From Serratia quinivorans (GTDB lineage: Bacteria; Pseudomonadota; Gammaproteobacteria; Enterobacterales; Enterobacteriaceae), in assembly GCA_900457075.1 (NCBI GenBank), contig UGYN01000002.1, positions 2,976,001 to 3,040,000 on the forward strand: a DNA stretch of 64,000 nt, in the 5' to 3' direction. This document shows, piece after piece, positions 9,253 through 19,032 of this stretch. A model generated the notes under the pieces. It saw nothing but the letters and a program-made list of their open reading frames with translations. It ran no database searches and was not told where the DNA came from. A program made the translations under genes and the position numbers. Positions within the stretch are counted from its first letter, which is position 1, and the number at the start of each line of letters is the position of its first letter.

Positions 9253-10572
9253 ATGAGTATCAGCCAGGCCGCATTCAATTTTATTGAAAACCGTATCAGC
9301 CCCATTGCCGGTAAATTATCGACCCAGCGACATATTATGGCGATCCGCGACGGTTTTATTTCCGCGATGCCCTTTATGATCGTCGGCTCATTCTTATTGG
9401 TATTTGCCTACCCGCCTTTTTCGGCCGACAGCAGTTGGGGAATAGCTCAATGGTGGCTGGGTGCTGCGGAGAAACATCAGGTCGCTATTCTCACCCCGTT
9501 TAATATGACCATGGGGATTATGTCGATTTATATTACTGCCGCCATCGCTTATAACCTGGCGCAGAGTTATAAGCTCGATCCCTTTATGGCGGCCATGCTG
9601 GCGCTGATGTCATTTTTGCTGGTCGCCGCGCCGCAGACCGAAAAGATGCTGCCGACCGCTGCGTTGGGCGGCGTGGGGATCTTCACCGCCATTTTGGTGG
9701 CGGTCTATACCACCGAACTGATCCGCTTTCTCAAGCAGCACAATATCGGTATCTCACTGCCGGAACAGGTGCCGGCCAAGATCAAACAGTCGTTTGATCT
9801 GCTGATCCCGATCCTGGCGGTGGTGATCACCCTGTATCCGCTCAGCCTGCTGGTGCAGCATCAGTTTAATTTACTGTTACCGCAGGCGATCATGGCGCTG
9901 TTCCAGCCGCTGATTTCCGCTGCGGATTCGCTGCCGGCGATCCTGCTCGCGGTGCTGATCGGCCATTTATTGTGGTTCGCCGGTATTCACGGCGCGGTGA
10001 TCGTCTCCGGCATGCTGCAGGCATTCTGGCTGACCAATCTGGGCATCAATCAGGATGCGTTGGCCGCCGGCCACCCGATGCCGCACATCTTTATGGAAGC
10101 TTTCTGGACCTTCTTTATCGTCATCGGCGGATCCGGCGCCACCTTTGGGCTGGTGCTGCTTTATCTGCGCAGCCGTTCGGCGCACCTGCGTTCGATCGGC
10201 AAGCTGAGCCTGGTGCCGAGCTGCTTCAACATCAATGAACCGGTGATCTTCGGCACGCCGATCGTCATGAACCCGACCTTCTTTATCCCGTTTATTACCG
10301 CGCCGATCGTCAATTCGATCATTGCCTATGCGGCCGTGAAGCTGGATCTGATTGGCCGCGTGATCTCGGTAGTGCCCTGGACGGCACCGGCACCGATTGG
10401 CGCTGCCTGGGCCACCGGTTGGGATCTCCGTGCCGCACTGCTGGTGCTGCTGCTGGCGGCGGTATCGGCACTGATCTACTACCCGTTCTTCAAGGTCTAT
10501 GAGCAGCAGTTGCTGGATCAGGAAGTGAGTGAGGCGGAGCAGATTGAACAGACACAAGGAGTCACCGAATGA
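9253..10572 (+). CDS. PTS lactose/cellobiose-family EIIC permease
   Basis: A 439-residue inner-membrane EIIC of the CelB/ChbC type with about ten hydrophobic segments. Family landmarks are GIHGAVIVSGM, the substrate-site motif NEPVIFGTPIVMNP and a hydrophobic C-terminal half. It translocates the sugar while the EIIB phosphorylates it. The ATG has AGGG upstream (GAGGGTTGAACC). Its stop overlaps the start of the EIIA gene (ATGA at 10569-10572), so the two are translationally coupled. Confidence 0.9.
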   Translation: MSISQAAFNFIENRISPIAGKLSTQRHIMAIRDGFISAMPFMIVGSFLLVFAYPPFSADSSWGIAQWWLGAAEKHQVAILTPFNMTMGIMSIYITAAIAYNLAQSYKLDPFMAAMLALMSFLLVAAPQTEKMLPTAALGGVGIFTAILVAVYTTELIRFLKQHNIGISLPEQVPAKIKQSFDLLIPILAVVITLYPLSLLVQHQFNLLLPQAIMALFQPLISAADSLPAILLAVLIGHLLWFAGIHGAVIVSGMLQAFWLTNLGINQDALAAGHPMPHIFMEAFWTFFIVIGGSGATFGLVLLYLRSRSAHLRSIGKLSLVPSCFNINEPVIFGTPIVMNPTFFIPFITAPIVNSIIAYAAVKLDLIGRVISVVPWTAPAPIGAAWATGWDLRAALLVLLLAAVSALIYYPFFKVYEQQLLDQEVSEAEQIEQTQGVTE

Positions 10573-10899
10573 TCGACATGGAAACGGCGGTAATGGAATT
10601 GATCATCAACGCCGGTGAGGCTCGCAGTTGTGCCATGCAGGCGTTGTACGCAGCGCGCAAATACCAGTGGGATCAGGTAGATATTTTGCTGGCGGAGTCG
10701 CAGTTGGCGGCGAAGCGAGCGCATGCCACTCAAACCGAGCTGATCGGTTTTGACGAGGGGGGAAGGCAAGCTGCCGGTCAATCTGATTATGGTGCACGCG
10801 CAGGACCACATCATGAACGCCATGCTGGCGCGCGATCTGGTGGAGGAACTGGTGAGAATTTACCGATTACTGGAGCAGAACGGGGTGAAAAACCAATGA
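10569..10899 (+). pseudogene. PTS lactose/cellobiose-family EIIA, frameshifted
   Basis: The first ~63 codons encode a normal EIIA N terminus (METAVMELIINAGEARSCAM). A run of six Gs at 10757-10762 then throws the frame. Reading it as five Gs restores the family C terminus, including the phosphorylatable histidine region MVHAQDHIMNA, and a stop at 10897-10899 that overlaps the GH1 start. The restored product is 109 residues, the normal family size. As written, the frame runs straight into the glucosidase gene and loses the active-site histidine. This may be a sequencing error, a recent mutation, or a slippery or phase-variable tract; the sequence alone does not decide. Confidence 0.85.
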
Positions 10900-12299
10900 G
10901 CGTATTTCCGAAGGATTTCCTGTGGGGCGCGGCGACCGCGTCTTACCAGGTTGAGGGCGGCTTTGATGCCGACGGCAAGGGCCTGTCCAACTGGGATTTG
11001 TTCTCCCACCTGCCCGGCACCACTTATCAGGGTACCAACGGCGACGTCGCGGTCGATCACTACCATCGCTTTCGCGAAGACGTGGCGCTGATGGCCGAAT
11101 TGGGGATGCAGACTTACAGATTTTCGATCTCGTGGCCACGGTTGCTGCCGCAGGGGCGGGGCGAGGTGAATGAGGCCGGGATCCAATTCTACAGCGATCT
11201 GATCGACGAACTGTTGAAGCACAACATCAAACCGATGATCACCCTGTACCACTGGGATCTGCCGCAGGCGCTGCAAGAAGAGTTTGGCGGTTGGGAATCG
11301 CGTGAGATCGTCGATGCTTTCGATGAATATGCCCGCCTGTGTTATCAGCGTTTCGGCGACCGCGTCGAGCTGTGGTCCACCTTTAACGAAACCATCGTGT
11401 TTATCGGCATGGGCTATATCACCGGGGCGCATCCGCCCAAGTTGACCGATCCGAAGAAGGGCATTCAGGCCTGTCACCATGTGTTCCTGGCCAATGCCCG
11501 CGCGGTAAAAAGCTTCCGCGAAATGAAGATCAACGGTCAGATCGGCTTCGTCAACGTGCTGCAACCTAACGATCCGATCAGCGACTCGCCAGAAGATCGC
11601 CGCGCCTGCGAGTTAGCCGAGGGGATCTTCACCCACTGGCTGTACGATCCGGTGTTGAAGGGCGAATACCCGGCAGAGCTGTTGGCGATGGCGCAGCAGG
11701 CCTTTGGCGTACCCTATTTTGCACCGGGCGATGAGGCGTTGCTGAAGGGCAACATCGTCGATTTTATCGGTCTTAATTACTACAAGCGCGAAATGGTGGC
11801 GCATAACGACGACGTCGAGGGCTACGCGATCAACACCAGTGGCCAGAAGGGCAGCGGGCGTGAACTGGGCTTTAAGGGGCTGTTCAAACTGGTGCGCAAC
11901 CCGAACGGTGTTTATACCGACTGGGACTGGGAGGTTTATCCGCAGGGACTGACCGATGCCATTGGCCGCATCGTCAAACGCTACGGCAACATTCCGATCT
12001 ACATTACCGAGAACGGGTTGGGTGCCAAGGATCCGATCGTCGAGGGGGAAGTGCGCGATCAACCGCGCATAGACTATCTGCGCGATCATATTCAGGCGAT
12101 CGGTGCGGCGATCGAGCAGGGTGCCGATGTGCGCGGTTACTACCCCTGGTCGTTTATCGATCTGCTTTCCTGGCTCAACGGCTATCAGAAGCAGTACGGC
12201 TTTGTGTATGTCGATCACGACAACAATCTGGCGCGCAAGAAGAAGCAGAGTTTTGGCTGGTATCAGCGGGTGATCGCCAGCCACGGTGAGCAGCTGTAA
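10896..12299 (+). CDS. 6-phospho-beta-glucosidase, GH1 family
   Basis: A 467-residue GH1 enzyme, the normal family length. It has FLWGAATASYQVEG at the N terminus, the acid/base glutamate in STFNET (Glu165) and the nucleophile in YITENGLG (Glu372). It should hydrolyse phosphorylated beta-glucosides (such as cellobiose- or arbutin/salicin-type sugars) delivered by the PTS encoded upstream. The true start is ATG 10896, overlapping the EIIA stop (ATGA). A 576-codon frame from 10569 also covers it, but only because of the EIIA frameshift. The Glu/Asn residues expected at the sugar site are intact, so the enzyme looks functional. Confidence 0.9.
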   Translation: MSVFPKDFLWGAATASYQVEGGFDADGKGLSNWDLFSHLPGTTYQGTNGDVAVDHYHRFREDVALMAELGMQTYRFSISWPRLLPQGRGEVNEAGIQFYSDLIDELLKHNIKPMITLYHWDLPQALQEEFGGWESREIVDAFDEYARLCYQRFGDRVELWSTFNETIVFIGMGYITGAHPPKLTDPKKGIQACHHVFLANARAVKSFREMKINGQIGFVNVLQPNDPISDSPEDRRACELAEGIFTHWLYDPVLKGEYPAELLAMAQQAFGVPYFAPGDEALLKGNIVDFIGLNYYKREMVAHNDDVEGYAINTSGQKGSGRELGFKGLFKLVRNPNGVYTDWDWEVYPQGLTDAIGRIVKRYGNIPIYITENGLGAKDPIVEGEVRDQPRIDYLRDHIQAIGAAIEQGADVRGYYPWSFIDLLSWLNGYQKQYGFVYVDHDNNLARKKKQSFGWYQRVIASHGEQL

Positions 12300-12311
12300 C
12301 GGGGAAAAAGC

Positions 12312-12335
12312 AGCCCTCTCTTGAAAGAGAGGGCT
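12312..12335 (+). terminator. Hairpin after the PTS/GH1 operon
   Basis: A 9-bp perfect stem (AGCCCTCTC paired with GAGAGGGCT) with a 6-base loop lies 12 bp after the glucosidase stop. No good T-run follows on the + strand, though As precede it, so it may work better for the opposite strand. Confidence 0.5.
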
Positions 12336-12351
12336 GGTAAGAGCTAAACCT

Positions 12352-12424
12352 GTAGGGGTCGAACATGTTCGACCCGATTTAACCCATTGATTATGCTATC
12401 GGGCGCGGCATGCAGCGCCCCTAC
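12352..12424. repeat. 73-bp palindromic intergenic repeat (REP/MITE-like)
   Basis: The element starts GTAGGGG and ends CCCCTAC, so its termini are perfect inverted repeats. Inside are two smaller palindromes: one centred on GAACATGTTC (12361-12370) and a GC-rich one at 12401-12420 of the form GGGCGC..GCGCCC. This nested architecture, between two convergent genes, is typical of dispersed enterobacterial intergenic repeats. Copy number elsewhere in the genome cannot be seen. Confidence 0.55.
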
Positions 12425-12449
12425 CATTAAACAACAGGGCTGGCTAACA

Positions 12450-13274
12450 TTACAGTGAGTCGGGATCCGGCCCCAGACGGTTGCCGATATCCAGTTGGGC
12501 GATATCGCTCAGCTCGTCTTTATCCAGTTTGAAATCAAACACCTCGAAGTTTTCACGAATGCGTGATGGCGTGACCGATTTCGGGATCACGATAAGACCG
12601 CTGTCCAGGTGCCAGCGCACCACGATTTGCGCTGGGGTCTTCTCGTATTTTTCCGCCAAATGTTTGATCAGCGGCTGGTCGAACACCCCTTCGCCGCCTT
12701 GCGCCAGTGGGCTCCATGATTCGGTAGCGATGTGGTGCGTTGCGTTCCAGGCACGCAACTGACGTTGTTGCAGCAACGGATGCAGTTCAATCTGGTTAAT
12801 CACCGGCGCGATATTGGTTTCGTCCAGCAGGCGCTGCAGATGCGGGGTATGGAAATTGCAGACCCCGATACTCTTCACCAGCCCCTGTTCGCGCAGTTTG
12901 ATCAGCCCGCGCCAGGCGTCTACGTATTGATCCTGCTGCGGTTTTGGCCAGTGGATCAGATACAGATCGACGTAGTCCAGCTTGAGTTTTTTCAGGCTGG
13001 TTTCCAGGGCGGCCTGTGGGTCGCCCTGATCGTCGTTCCACAGTTTGGTGGTAATAAACAGTTCATCGCGCGGCACCGAGGCGGATTGCAGTGCAGCACC
13101 GACCCCTTCCTCGTTCTTGTAAATCGCAGCGGTATCGATCGAACGATATCCCACCTCCAGCGCCTTGAGCACCGCCTGGGTGGTGTCTGGAATACTCGCC
13201 TGCCAAACGCCGAGACCCAACTGCGGCATCAGATTACCATCGTGGAGTTTGATGATGGGTTGTTGCGTTGTCAT
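12450..13274 (-). CDS. dkgA: 2,5-diketo-D-gluconate reductase A (aldo-keto reductase)
   Basis: A 274-residue NADPH-dependent aldo-keto reductase matching E. coli DkgA (YqhE) along its length. It has DGNLMPQLGLGVWQAS, the catalytic Asp/Tyr region GYRSIDTAAIYKNEEGVG, LYLIHWPKP and the cofactor-binding IPKSVTPSRI. It reduces 2,5-diketogluconate, methylglyoxal and other aldehydes in the cytosol. Start at ATG 13274 (rather than 13331) because AAGGAGAT lies just ahead. It is downstream of yqhD on the same strand, as in E. coli, where YqhC activates both. Confidence 0.94.
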   Translation of the reverse strand: MTTQQPIIKLHDGNLMPQLGLGVWQASIPDTTQAVLKALEVGYRSIDTAAIYKNEEGVGAALQSASVPRDELFITTKLWNDDQGDPQAALETSLKKLKLDYVDLYLIHWPKPQQDQYVDAWRGLIKLREQGLVKSIGVCNFHTPHLQRLLDETNIAPVINQIELHPLLQQRQLRAWNATHHIATESWSPLAQGGEGVFDQPLIKHLAEKYEKTPAQIVVRWHLDSGLIVIPKSVTPSRIRENFEVFDFKLDKDELSDIAQLDIGNRLGPDPDSL

Positions 13275-13409
13275 GCGTATCTCCTTGTTAACGGATTGCC
13301 CGGTGCTGCATGCACCAGGAACGGCTATCAATAAATTCTAGTTGGCAAACTGGGGTGGTGCTGAGTTTGCTAAGCAAATTTCAGCGATATCAGAATAGTG
13401 CTTGGCACT

Positions 13410-13432
13410 GCGCCCGAGGACAGCTCGGGCGC
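13410..13432. terminator. Strong intercistronic hairpin between yqhD and dkgA
   Basis: A 9-bp perfect GC-rich stem (GCGCCCGAG with CTCGGGCGC) and a 5-base loop lie between the yqhD stop and the dkgA start. No U-tract follows on either strand, so it may attenuate or stabilise the mRNA ends rather than fully terminate. Confidence 0.45.
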
Positions 13433-13476
13433 AAGAGACTGAAATTAAAGCCTGACAGGTAACCGCGAGTTTGCGA

Positions 13477-14640
13477 TTAACGTGCCGCCTCATAAATACG
13501 TTGGCTGACTTCCAGGGTGATGTCCTGATGTTCGCCCAGCGCGGTCATGCCGTGCTGATGCAGCTTATCGAGCAGTGCCGGGATCGAGCTGCCGTCGAGC
13601 TGGTAATCGGCCATGCGGGTTGGCACGCCCATCTGTTCGAAGAAGGCACGGGTGGCGGCGATGGCCCCGTCGATACGGCTGTCTTCGCTGCCCTCACGCA
13701 GACCCCAGACGCGGTCGGCGTACTGCAGCAGTTTTTCGCGTTTCTGCGCTTTTTTCTCGTTCAGCAGCGCCGGCAGGACGATGGCCAGCGTCTGGGCATG
13801 ATCCAGACCGTGCATGGCGGTTAACTCGTGGCCCAGCATATGGGTTGCCCAGTCTTGTGGCACACCGGCACCGATCAGACCGTTCAATGCCATGGTGGCG
13901 CTCCACATCACGTTGGCGCGTACGGCATAGTTTTCCGGCTCGGCCAGCGCACGCGGGCCATCTTCCAGCAGCGTCAGCAGCAGGCCTTCGGCAAAGCGAT
14001 CCTGCACTTTCGCATCGACCGGGTAGGTCAGGTACTGCTCAATGGTGTGGATAAAGGCATCGACCACGCCGTTGGCGATCTGGCGCGGTGGCAGCGAATA
14101 GGTCACTACCGGATCCAGTACCGCAAACAGTGGCTGAACGTATGGCGAGAAGAAATGCTGTTTGTCGCCGCTGCTTTTACGGGTGATCACCGCGCCGCTG
14201 TTGGATTCAGAACCGGTAGCCGGCAGTGTCAGCACGCAACCCATAGGCACTGCGCCTTTGATTTCGCTGCCGACGGTTTTCAGGATATGCCATGGATCGC
14301 TATCCGCCTGATAGTGGGCCGCTGCGGCGATGAACTTGGTGCCATCGACCACCGAACCGCCGCCGACGGCCAGCAGGAAATCGATGTTCTCTGCACGCAC
14401 GACCTCGACCGCTTTCATCAGCGTTTCGTAGGTTGGGTTAGGTTCAATACCGGAGAACTCCTGCACGTTACGACCCGCCAGTGCGGAATAAACCTGATCC
14501 AGCACGCCGTTCTTCTTCACGCTGCCGCCACCGTAGGTGATCAGAATGCGTGCATCGGCAGGGATCTGCTGCGCCAGGCCGGCAATTTGGTCTTGACCGA
14601 ACAGGATTTTGGTTGGGGTATGGAGAATAAAGTTTTGCAT
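13477..14640 (-). CDS. yqhD: NADPH-dependent aldehyde reductase YqhD
   Basis: A 387-residue iron-containing (group III) alcohol dehydrogenase, exactly the length of E. coli YqhD. NADPH-binding GGGS motifs are visible (YGGGSVKKNG, AVGGGSVVDGTKF), and metal ligands fall in NGVVDAFIHTIEQYL and GHELTAMHGLDHAQTLAI. It reduces a broad range of short aldehydes, including glyoxal and lipid-peroxidation products. I start it at ATG 14640, giving the family N terminus MQNFILHTPTKILFG; the longer frame to 14733 is untranslated leader. The activator yqhC is divergent. Confidence 0.95.
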   Translation of the reverse strand: MQNFILHTPTKILFGQDQIAGLAQQIPADARILITYGGGSVKKNGVLDQVYSALAGRNVQEFSGIEPNPTYETLMKAVEVVRAENIDFLLAVGGGSVVDGTKFIAAAAHYQADSDPWHILKTVGSEIKGAVPMGCVLTLPATGSESNSGAVITRKSSGDKQHFFSPYVQPLFAVLDPVVTYSLPPRQIANGVVDAFIHTIEQYLTYPVDAKVQDRFAEGLLLTLLEDGPRALAEPENYAVRANVMWSATMALNGLIGAGVPQDWATHMLGHELTAMHGLDHAQTLAIVLPALLNEKKAQKREKLLQYADRVWGLREGSEDSRIDGAIAATRAFFEQMGVPTRMADYQLDGSSIPALLDKLHQHGMTALGEHQDITLEVSQRIYEAAR

Positions 14641-14756
14641 GGCTGATTTCTCTTCTGCATGAGGCAAGCGCCGGATGGCGCAAAATATCTGGGGTGTATT
14701 GTCAGTAACCTGGCCCCGCAGCACAATGCTCATTCCTGCCCGAGTCTTGCCTATTC

Positions 14757-14772
14757 CTACAAAACGTTGTAG
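14757..14772. promoter_or_regulatory. Palindrome in the yqhD-yqhC divergent promoter region
   Basis: A 16-base inverted repeat, CTACAA-AACG-TTGTAG, lies between the divergent yqhD and yqhC genes, 61 bp ahead of the yqhC start. YqhC is known to activate yqhD and dkgA in E. coli, so this is a candidate regulator site. The assignment is inference from position and symmetry. Confidence 0.4.
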
Positions 14773-14833
14773 AAAAGCAGAGTTTTAAACTATTATTTAT
14801 GCCGAATTGTTCTTAGTGTAAGAGGGTGTTTCC

Positions 14834-15751
14834 GTGAGTGAAATCGATGAACTGCGCGGCCGGATGGCGCGCCAGGCGGCCGGCTTTGCCGAGAGTAACG
14901 GTTATACCCCTTCGCCGGTGCCACTGGTGAAAATCCTCTATGTGGATCGCCATTGTCCGCGTCAGCCGGTGATGTACGAACCTGGGGTGGTGATCATTTT
15001 CCAGGGCCACAAAGTGGGTTACTGCGGCAATCGGGTGTTTCAGTACGATCCGCGTAACTATCTGTTGATGACGGTACCGCTGCCGTTCGAATGTGAAACC
15101 TTTGCCAGCCCGGAACTGCCGCTGGTGGGGCTGTCAGTGAATATCGACAGCCAAATGCTGCAGGACTTGTTGATCGACATCGGCGATGACGACTACCTGA
15201 TGAAACCGCGCAGAGAAAGCAGCGGGGTTAATCTGGCCGAGTTGTCGGAAGAGTTGTTGTGCGCCACCGAACGCCTGCTGGACGTGATGGCCAAACCGCT
15301 CGATGCACGGGTATTGGGGCCGCAGATTGTGCGCGAAATTCTGTACCACGTGCTGCGTGGCAGCTGCGGAACGTCGTTGCAGGAACTGGTCAATCGCCAT
15401 ACCCACTTTAGCCAAATCGCCAAGGCGCTGCGACGCATCGAGAACCAATATGCCGACAGCCTCAACGTTGAGCAGTTGGCGGGGGAGGTGAATATGAGTA
15501 TTTCGGCGTTTCACCATAACTTTAAGGCGGTGACCAATACCTCGCCGTTGCAGTATGTGAAGTCCTATCGGCTGCACAAGGCGCGTCTGCTGATGGTCCA
15601 CGACGGCCTGAAGGCCAGCACCGCCGCGCTGCGCGTCGGCTATGAGAGTGCTTCGCAGTTCAGTCGTGAATTCAAACGCTTCTTTGGCGTGACGCCAAGC
15701 GACGAAGTGGCCCGACTGCGTGATAATCCTCCTTTAATGATGGAGGGTTAA
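14834..15751 (+). CDS. yqhC: AraC-family transcriptional activator YqhC
   Basis: A 305-residue regulator with an N-terminal AraC_N (cupin-like) sensor ([20 protein letters not shown]). A C-terminal pair of AraC helix-turn-helices covers about residues 200-300 ([20 protein letters not shown] and [20 protein letters not shown]). In E. coli the orthologue senses reactive aldehydes and activates yqhD and dkgA, the divergent genes here. The start is GTG 14834 with AAGAGGG upstream. Cys57 (in GYCGN) could be an aldehyde-reactive residue, but that is inference. Confidence 0.92.
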   Translation: MSEIDELRGRMARQAAGFAESNGYTPSPVPLVKILYVDRHCPRQPVMYEPGVVIIFQGHKVGYCGNRVFQYDPRNYLLMTVPLPFECETFASPELPLVGLSVNIDSQMLQDLLIDIGDDDYLMKPRRESSGVNLAELSEELLCATERLLDVMAKPLDARVLGPQIVREILYHVLRGSCGTSLQELVNRHTHFSQIAKALRRIENQYADSLNVEQLAGEVNMSISAFHHNFKAVTNTSPLQYVKSYRLHKARLLMVHDGLKASTAALRVGYESASQFSREFKRFFGVTPSDEVARLRDNPPLMMEG

Positions 15752-15762
15752 GCATGCAGCCG

Positions 15763-15780
15763 GGGCGGCTACTGCCGCCC
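15763..15780. terminator. Hairpin between convergent yqhC and yghB
   Basis: GGGCGGC-TACT-GCCGCCC forms a 7-bp GC stem with a 4-base loop between the yqhC stop and the yghB stop. The two genes converge, so a bidirectional terminator is expected here. No strong T-run is present. Confidence 0.45.
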
Positions 15781-15789
15781 GCAGGCCGC

Positions 15790-16452
15790 TCAGGAAGAGG
15801 CGGCGCGCTTTTTACGCCAGATAACCAGCATGGCGCCCAGCAGCCCCACCAGCAGCAGTAGCAGCGGCAGGATCATCAGCCCGGTCATTACCTGGCTTTC
15901 GTAGCGTTTCACCAGTGGGATCTGGCTGAAAGCGTAGCCAAGACCGACCACCGCGCCAACCCAAATCACGGCGCTCAGCCAGTTAAATATCTGAAAACGC
16001 GTGCTGTTCAGGCCTGAGATACCGGCCATGGTCGGCAGCAGGGTACGAACAAAACCCAGAAAACGGCCGATCACTAATGCCATTAGCCCATGACGGTTAA
16101 ACAGATTATGCGCACGTTGATGATATTGGGCAGGCAGTTGCAGCAGCCAGCCTTTGACCAGACTGGTGTGACCCAGCCAGCGCCCCTGCACGTAGCTCAG
16201 CCAACAGCCGAGGCTGGCGGCAACGGTTAAAATGATCAGCGTTGGCACAAAGGCCATCACGCCTTTGGCGATCAGGGCACCGGATAACAGCAGCAGGCTG
16301 TCGCCGGGCAAGAAGGAGGCTGGCAGTAGTCCGTTTTCTAAAAATAGAGTGGTGAAAAGTACTGCATAAACCACCCAAATTACGCTGGGATCAGCAAGGG
16401 CAATAAAGTCCTGCTGCCAAAGCGCATGAACAATCTCTCGTAATACATCCAT
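15790..16452 (-). CDS. yghB: DedA-family membrane protein YghB
   Basis: A 220-residue inner-membrane protein of the DedA/VTT family, close to E. coli YghB. Diagnostic parts are [20 protein letters not shown], the re-entrant-loop acidic residue and [19 protein letters not shown]. DedA proteins are needed for membrane homeostasis, cell division and drug tolerance, and work on undecaprenyl-phosphate or phospholipid translocation in the members studied. It lies next to metC and exbBD as in E. coli. Confidence 0.93.
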   Translation of the reverse strand: MDVLREIVHALWQQDFIALADPSVIWVVYAVLFTTLFLENGLLPASFLPGDSLLLLSGALIAKGVMAFVPTLIILTVAASLGCWLSYVQGRWLGHTSLVKGWLLQLPAQYHQRAHNLFNRHGLMALVIGRFLGFVRTLLPTMAGISGLNSTRFQIFNWLSAVIWVGAVVGLGYAFSQIPLVKRYESQVMTGLMILPLLLLLVGLLGAMLVIWRKKRAASS

Positions 16453-16605
16453 TATATATCCTGTTGCATGCCGGTTGCGCCTGGGGTTGGCTTCCCCAGG
16501 ATGCGGTGTTGACCGTATCTGACAGTTACCCGGCTAGTGTAACGCTAATAGCTTAAGCACACATTAAACAAGGCGAATAAAGTTGCCATTGCAACAGGTG
16601 GTGCG

Positions 16606-17802
16606 TCAGTGCGCGTTGGCGATACGCTCGAATCCAGCGGCGAGGTCGTCAATCAGATCCTGTACGTTCTCCAGTCCGATATGCAGGCGCACCAGGGTGC
16701 CGGAGAAGTCGACGCCGCCGGCCGGACGGATGGCTTCCAGCTCTTCCGGTTGGTTGGCCAGGATCAGCGATTCATAACCGCCCCAGGAATAGGCCATGCT
16801 GAAATGGCTGAAGTTGTCCAGATACGCGGCCAACTGTGCGTCGCTCAGACGTTGTTTCAGCACGAAAGAGAACAGGCCGTTGCAGCCGCTGAAATCACGG
16901 CGGTAAAATTCGTGGCCCTTGCAGCTGGGCAGCTCCGGGTGATTGACCACTGCCACCTCCGGCCGTTCGGCCAGCCAGTTGGCGACTTCGATGCTGCCTT
17001 GCTGATGTTGCTTCAGGCGAACGCCCAGCGTGCGCAGGCCACGGCTGGCCATATAGGCGGTATCGGCGTCCACCATCTGGCCCATCAGATAAGAGTATTC
17101 GCGCAGTTGATCCCAACAGCGCTGGTTTGCCACGGCGGTGCCGAGCATGTAATCAGAGTGGCCGATAATGTATTTGGTCCCGGCCTGAATCGAAATATCA
17201 ATGTCGAAGTTCAGCGCCTTGAACAGCACACCGGCCGCCCAGGTATTGTCGATCATGATCACCACTTCCGGTGCCACCGCGCGAATGGCCTGCACCATGG
17301 CCGGGATATCCTGAACTTCCATGGTGATCGAACCGGGCGATTCAAGGAACACCACGCGGGTATTGGGCTGAATAAGCCCGGCGATATCAGCACCGATCAG
17401 CGGGTCGAAATAGGTGGTTGCCACGTTCATGCGGCTCAGAATATGGCTGCAAAAATCCTGCGTGGGTTCATACACCGAGCCGGTCATCAGCAGGTGATCG
17501 CCGGCGCTGACAAACGAAAGGATAGCGTTGGAGACCGCAGCCGCGCCGCAAGGGTAAAGGACACAACCTGCGCCGCCTTCCAGCTCAACCATCGCATCCT
17601 GTAACGCAAAGTGGGTCAGGGTGCCGCGCCGGCCATAAAACAGTTCGCCATGGGCCCGCCTGGCGGTGGCGTGCTTTTTGGCCGCCACCGAATCAAATAC
17701 CAGTGAAGAAGCGCGTTGGGTGACGGGATTGACGGAGCCCTGGGTATAGCGCTTGCTGCGTCCTGCGCCGATCAGGGTGGTTTCGATGTTTTTTGACGTC
17801 AT
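16606..17802 (-). CDS. metC: Cystathionine beta-lyase
   Basis: A 398-residue PLP enzyme of the Cys/Met metabolism family. The PLP lysine is in [11 protein letters not shown] (Lys210, the same number as in E. coli MetC). [19 protein letters not shown] and [10 protein letters not shown] are also as expected. It cleaves cystathionine to homocysteine, pyruvate and ammonia in methionine synthesis. It is divergent from exbB, as in E. coli, and shares that intergenic region. Confidence 0.95.
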   Translation of the reverse strand: MTSKNIETTLIGAGRSKRYTQGSVNPVTQRASSLVFDSVAAKKHATARRAHGELFYGRRGTLTHFALQDAMVELEGGAGCVLYPCGAAAVSNAILSFVSAGDHLLMTGSVYEPTQDFCSHILSRMNVATTYFDPLIGADIAGLIQPNTRVVFLESPGSITMEVQDIPAMVQAIRAVAPEVVIMIDNTWAAGVLFKALNFDIDISIQAGTKYIIGHSDYMLGTAVANQRCWDQLREYSYLMGQMVDADTAYMASRGLRTLGVRLKQHQQGSIEVANWLAERPEVAVVNHPELPSCKGHEFYRRDFSGCNGLFSFVLKQRLSDAQLAAYLDNFSHFSMAYSWGGYESLILANQPEELEAIRPAGGVDFSGTLVRLHIGLENVQDLIDDLAAGFERIANAH

Positions 17803-17960
17803 AGGAGCAGGCTCACCTTTGGCTGGGTCTTCACGGGTTGTTTGCGATAGCCCTTACGTTAGCATGACACATGATAGCCATCCAGACGTTTTAACCGCCA
17901 AATGTAAAAGCGTTGCCGATTTACCCGTTCTTGGCACGTCGTTTTGCCGATTATTTGGTA

Positions 17961-17982
17961 AATAATAATGAGAACTACTATC
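17961..17982. promoter_or_regulatory. Probable Fur box upstream of exbB
   Basis: AATAATAATGAGAACTACTA with flanking bases resembles the NATWAT repeat pattern of Fur boxes (GATAATGATAATCATTATC). It lies about 75-95 bp ahead of the exbB start. exbBD is iron-repressed by Fur in enterics, which supports the call. Binding has not been tested. Confidence 0.55.
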
Positions 17983-18057
17983 AATCCCTGATTGGTTTGA
18001 TATGATCGCACGCTGAATTATTCCTCAATTTTGATCGGTAACGGGTGGAGGCACAGC

Positions 18058-19029
18058 GTGAAAACGGCTGGCAAGAATTTAAATCAAGGATCGTTCGGTC
18101 AGGGCCGGGCGCAATGGGGCCAGGCATTTGGCCGCGGTCTGTTAGCTTCAATGGTATTGGTAGTGGGTCTGGCCGGTAGCGCTCAGGCTGCTCCGGCGAC
18201 TAATCCGGCCGTTACCCAGAGCGTTGCTCCGGCCTCTGCGCCTGCCGCAGCCGCGCCTGAAAGTATCACTCCGCTGAATCCGCAACCGACCATCCTGCCG
18301 CCGGAAACTCGCGGTATGGACCTGTCCGTCTGGGGCATGTACCAGCATGCGGACATCGTGGTGAAAATCGTGATGATCGGCCTGGTGCTGGCGTCTATCG
18401 TCACCTGGACCATCCTGTTCTCCAAGGGCAGCGAACTGTTCCGCGCCAAGCGCCGTCTGCGCCGCGAACAGCTGGCGCTGGCCAATGTGCGCTCGCTGGA
18501 TGAAGCCTCCGAGCTGGCACAGAACTTCTCGGACGAGAGCATCAGTTCCGTATTACTGAATGATGCGCAAAACGAACTGGAGCTGTCGGCAGAGTCTAAC
18601 GACAACAACGGCATCAAGGAACGTACCGGTTTCCGTCTGGAGCGTCGCGTTGCGGGCTACAGCCGTAACATGGGCCGTGGCAATGGTTTCTTGGCAACCA
18701 TCGGTGCCATTTCGCCGTTTGTCGGCCTGTTCGGCACCGTCTGGGGCATCATGAACAGCTTTATCGGCATCGCCCATTCGCAGACCACCAACCTGGCCGT
18801 GGTTGCACCCGGCATCGCAGAAGCGCTGTTGGCAACCGCATTGGGGCTGGTGGCCGCTATCCCGGCGGTGGTGATTTATAACATTTTTGCCCGTGTAATC
18901 AGCGGTCATCGCGCTCAGGTTGGCGACGTGGCTGCCCAGGTGCTGCTGCTGCTGGGTCGCGATTTGGATCTGGCCGCCACGGCACAAGCCAAACGTTCAC
19001 AGCATTCACAGCAACTGCGGGTGGGGTGA
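18058..19029 (+). CDS. exbB: TonB-system energy transducer ExbB (long form)
   Basis: A 323-residue inner-membrane protein. It has an N-terminal signal-peptide-like segment ([18 protein letters not shown]), a Pro/Ala-rich linker and then the canonical ExbB core: a first TM around [39 protein letters not shown], and a last TM with [17 protein letters not shown]. With ExbD and TonB it couples the proton-motive force to outer-membrane siderophore uptake. The extended, cleavable N terminus is the form known from Serratia and Pseudomonas rather than E. coli. I choose GTG 18058, with GGAGG about 7 bases ahead; TTG 18031 is possible but lacks a site. Confidence 0.93.
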   Translation: MKTAGKNLNQGSFGQGRAQWGQAFGRGLLASMVLVVGLAGSAQAAPATNPAVTQSVAPASAPAAAAPESITPLNPQPTILPPETRGMDLSVWGMYQHADIVVKIVMIGLVLASIVTWTILFSKGSELFRAKRRLRREQLALANVRSLDEASELAQNFSDESISSVLLNDAQNELELSAESNDNNGIKERTGFRLERRVAGYSRNMGRGNGFLATIGAISPFVGLFGTVWGIMNSFIGIAHSQTTNLAVVAPGIAEALLATALGLVAAIPAVVIYNIFARVISGHRAQVGDVAAQVLLLLGRDLDLAATAQAKRSQHSQQLRVG

Positions 19030-19032
19030 GTT

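Noticed and set aside
10569-12299. A 576-codon EIIA-glucosidase fusion protein
   Set aside because: The fusion exists only because of one extra G. The downstream gene has its own ATG overlapping the restored EIIA stop, and the fused part has no family features.
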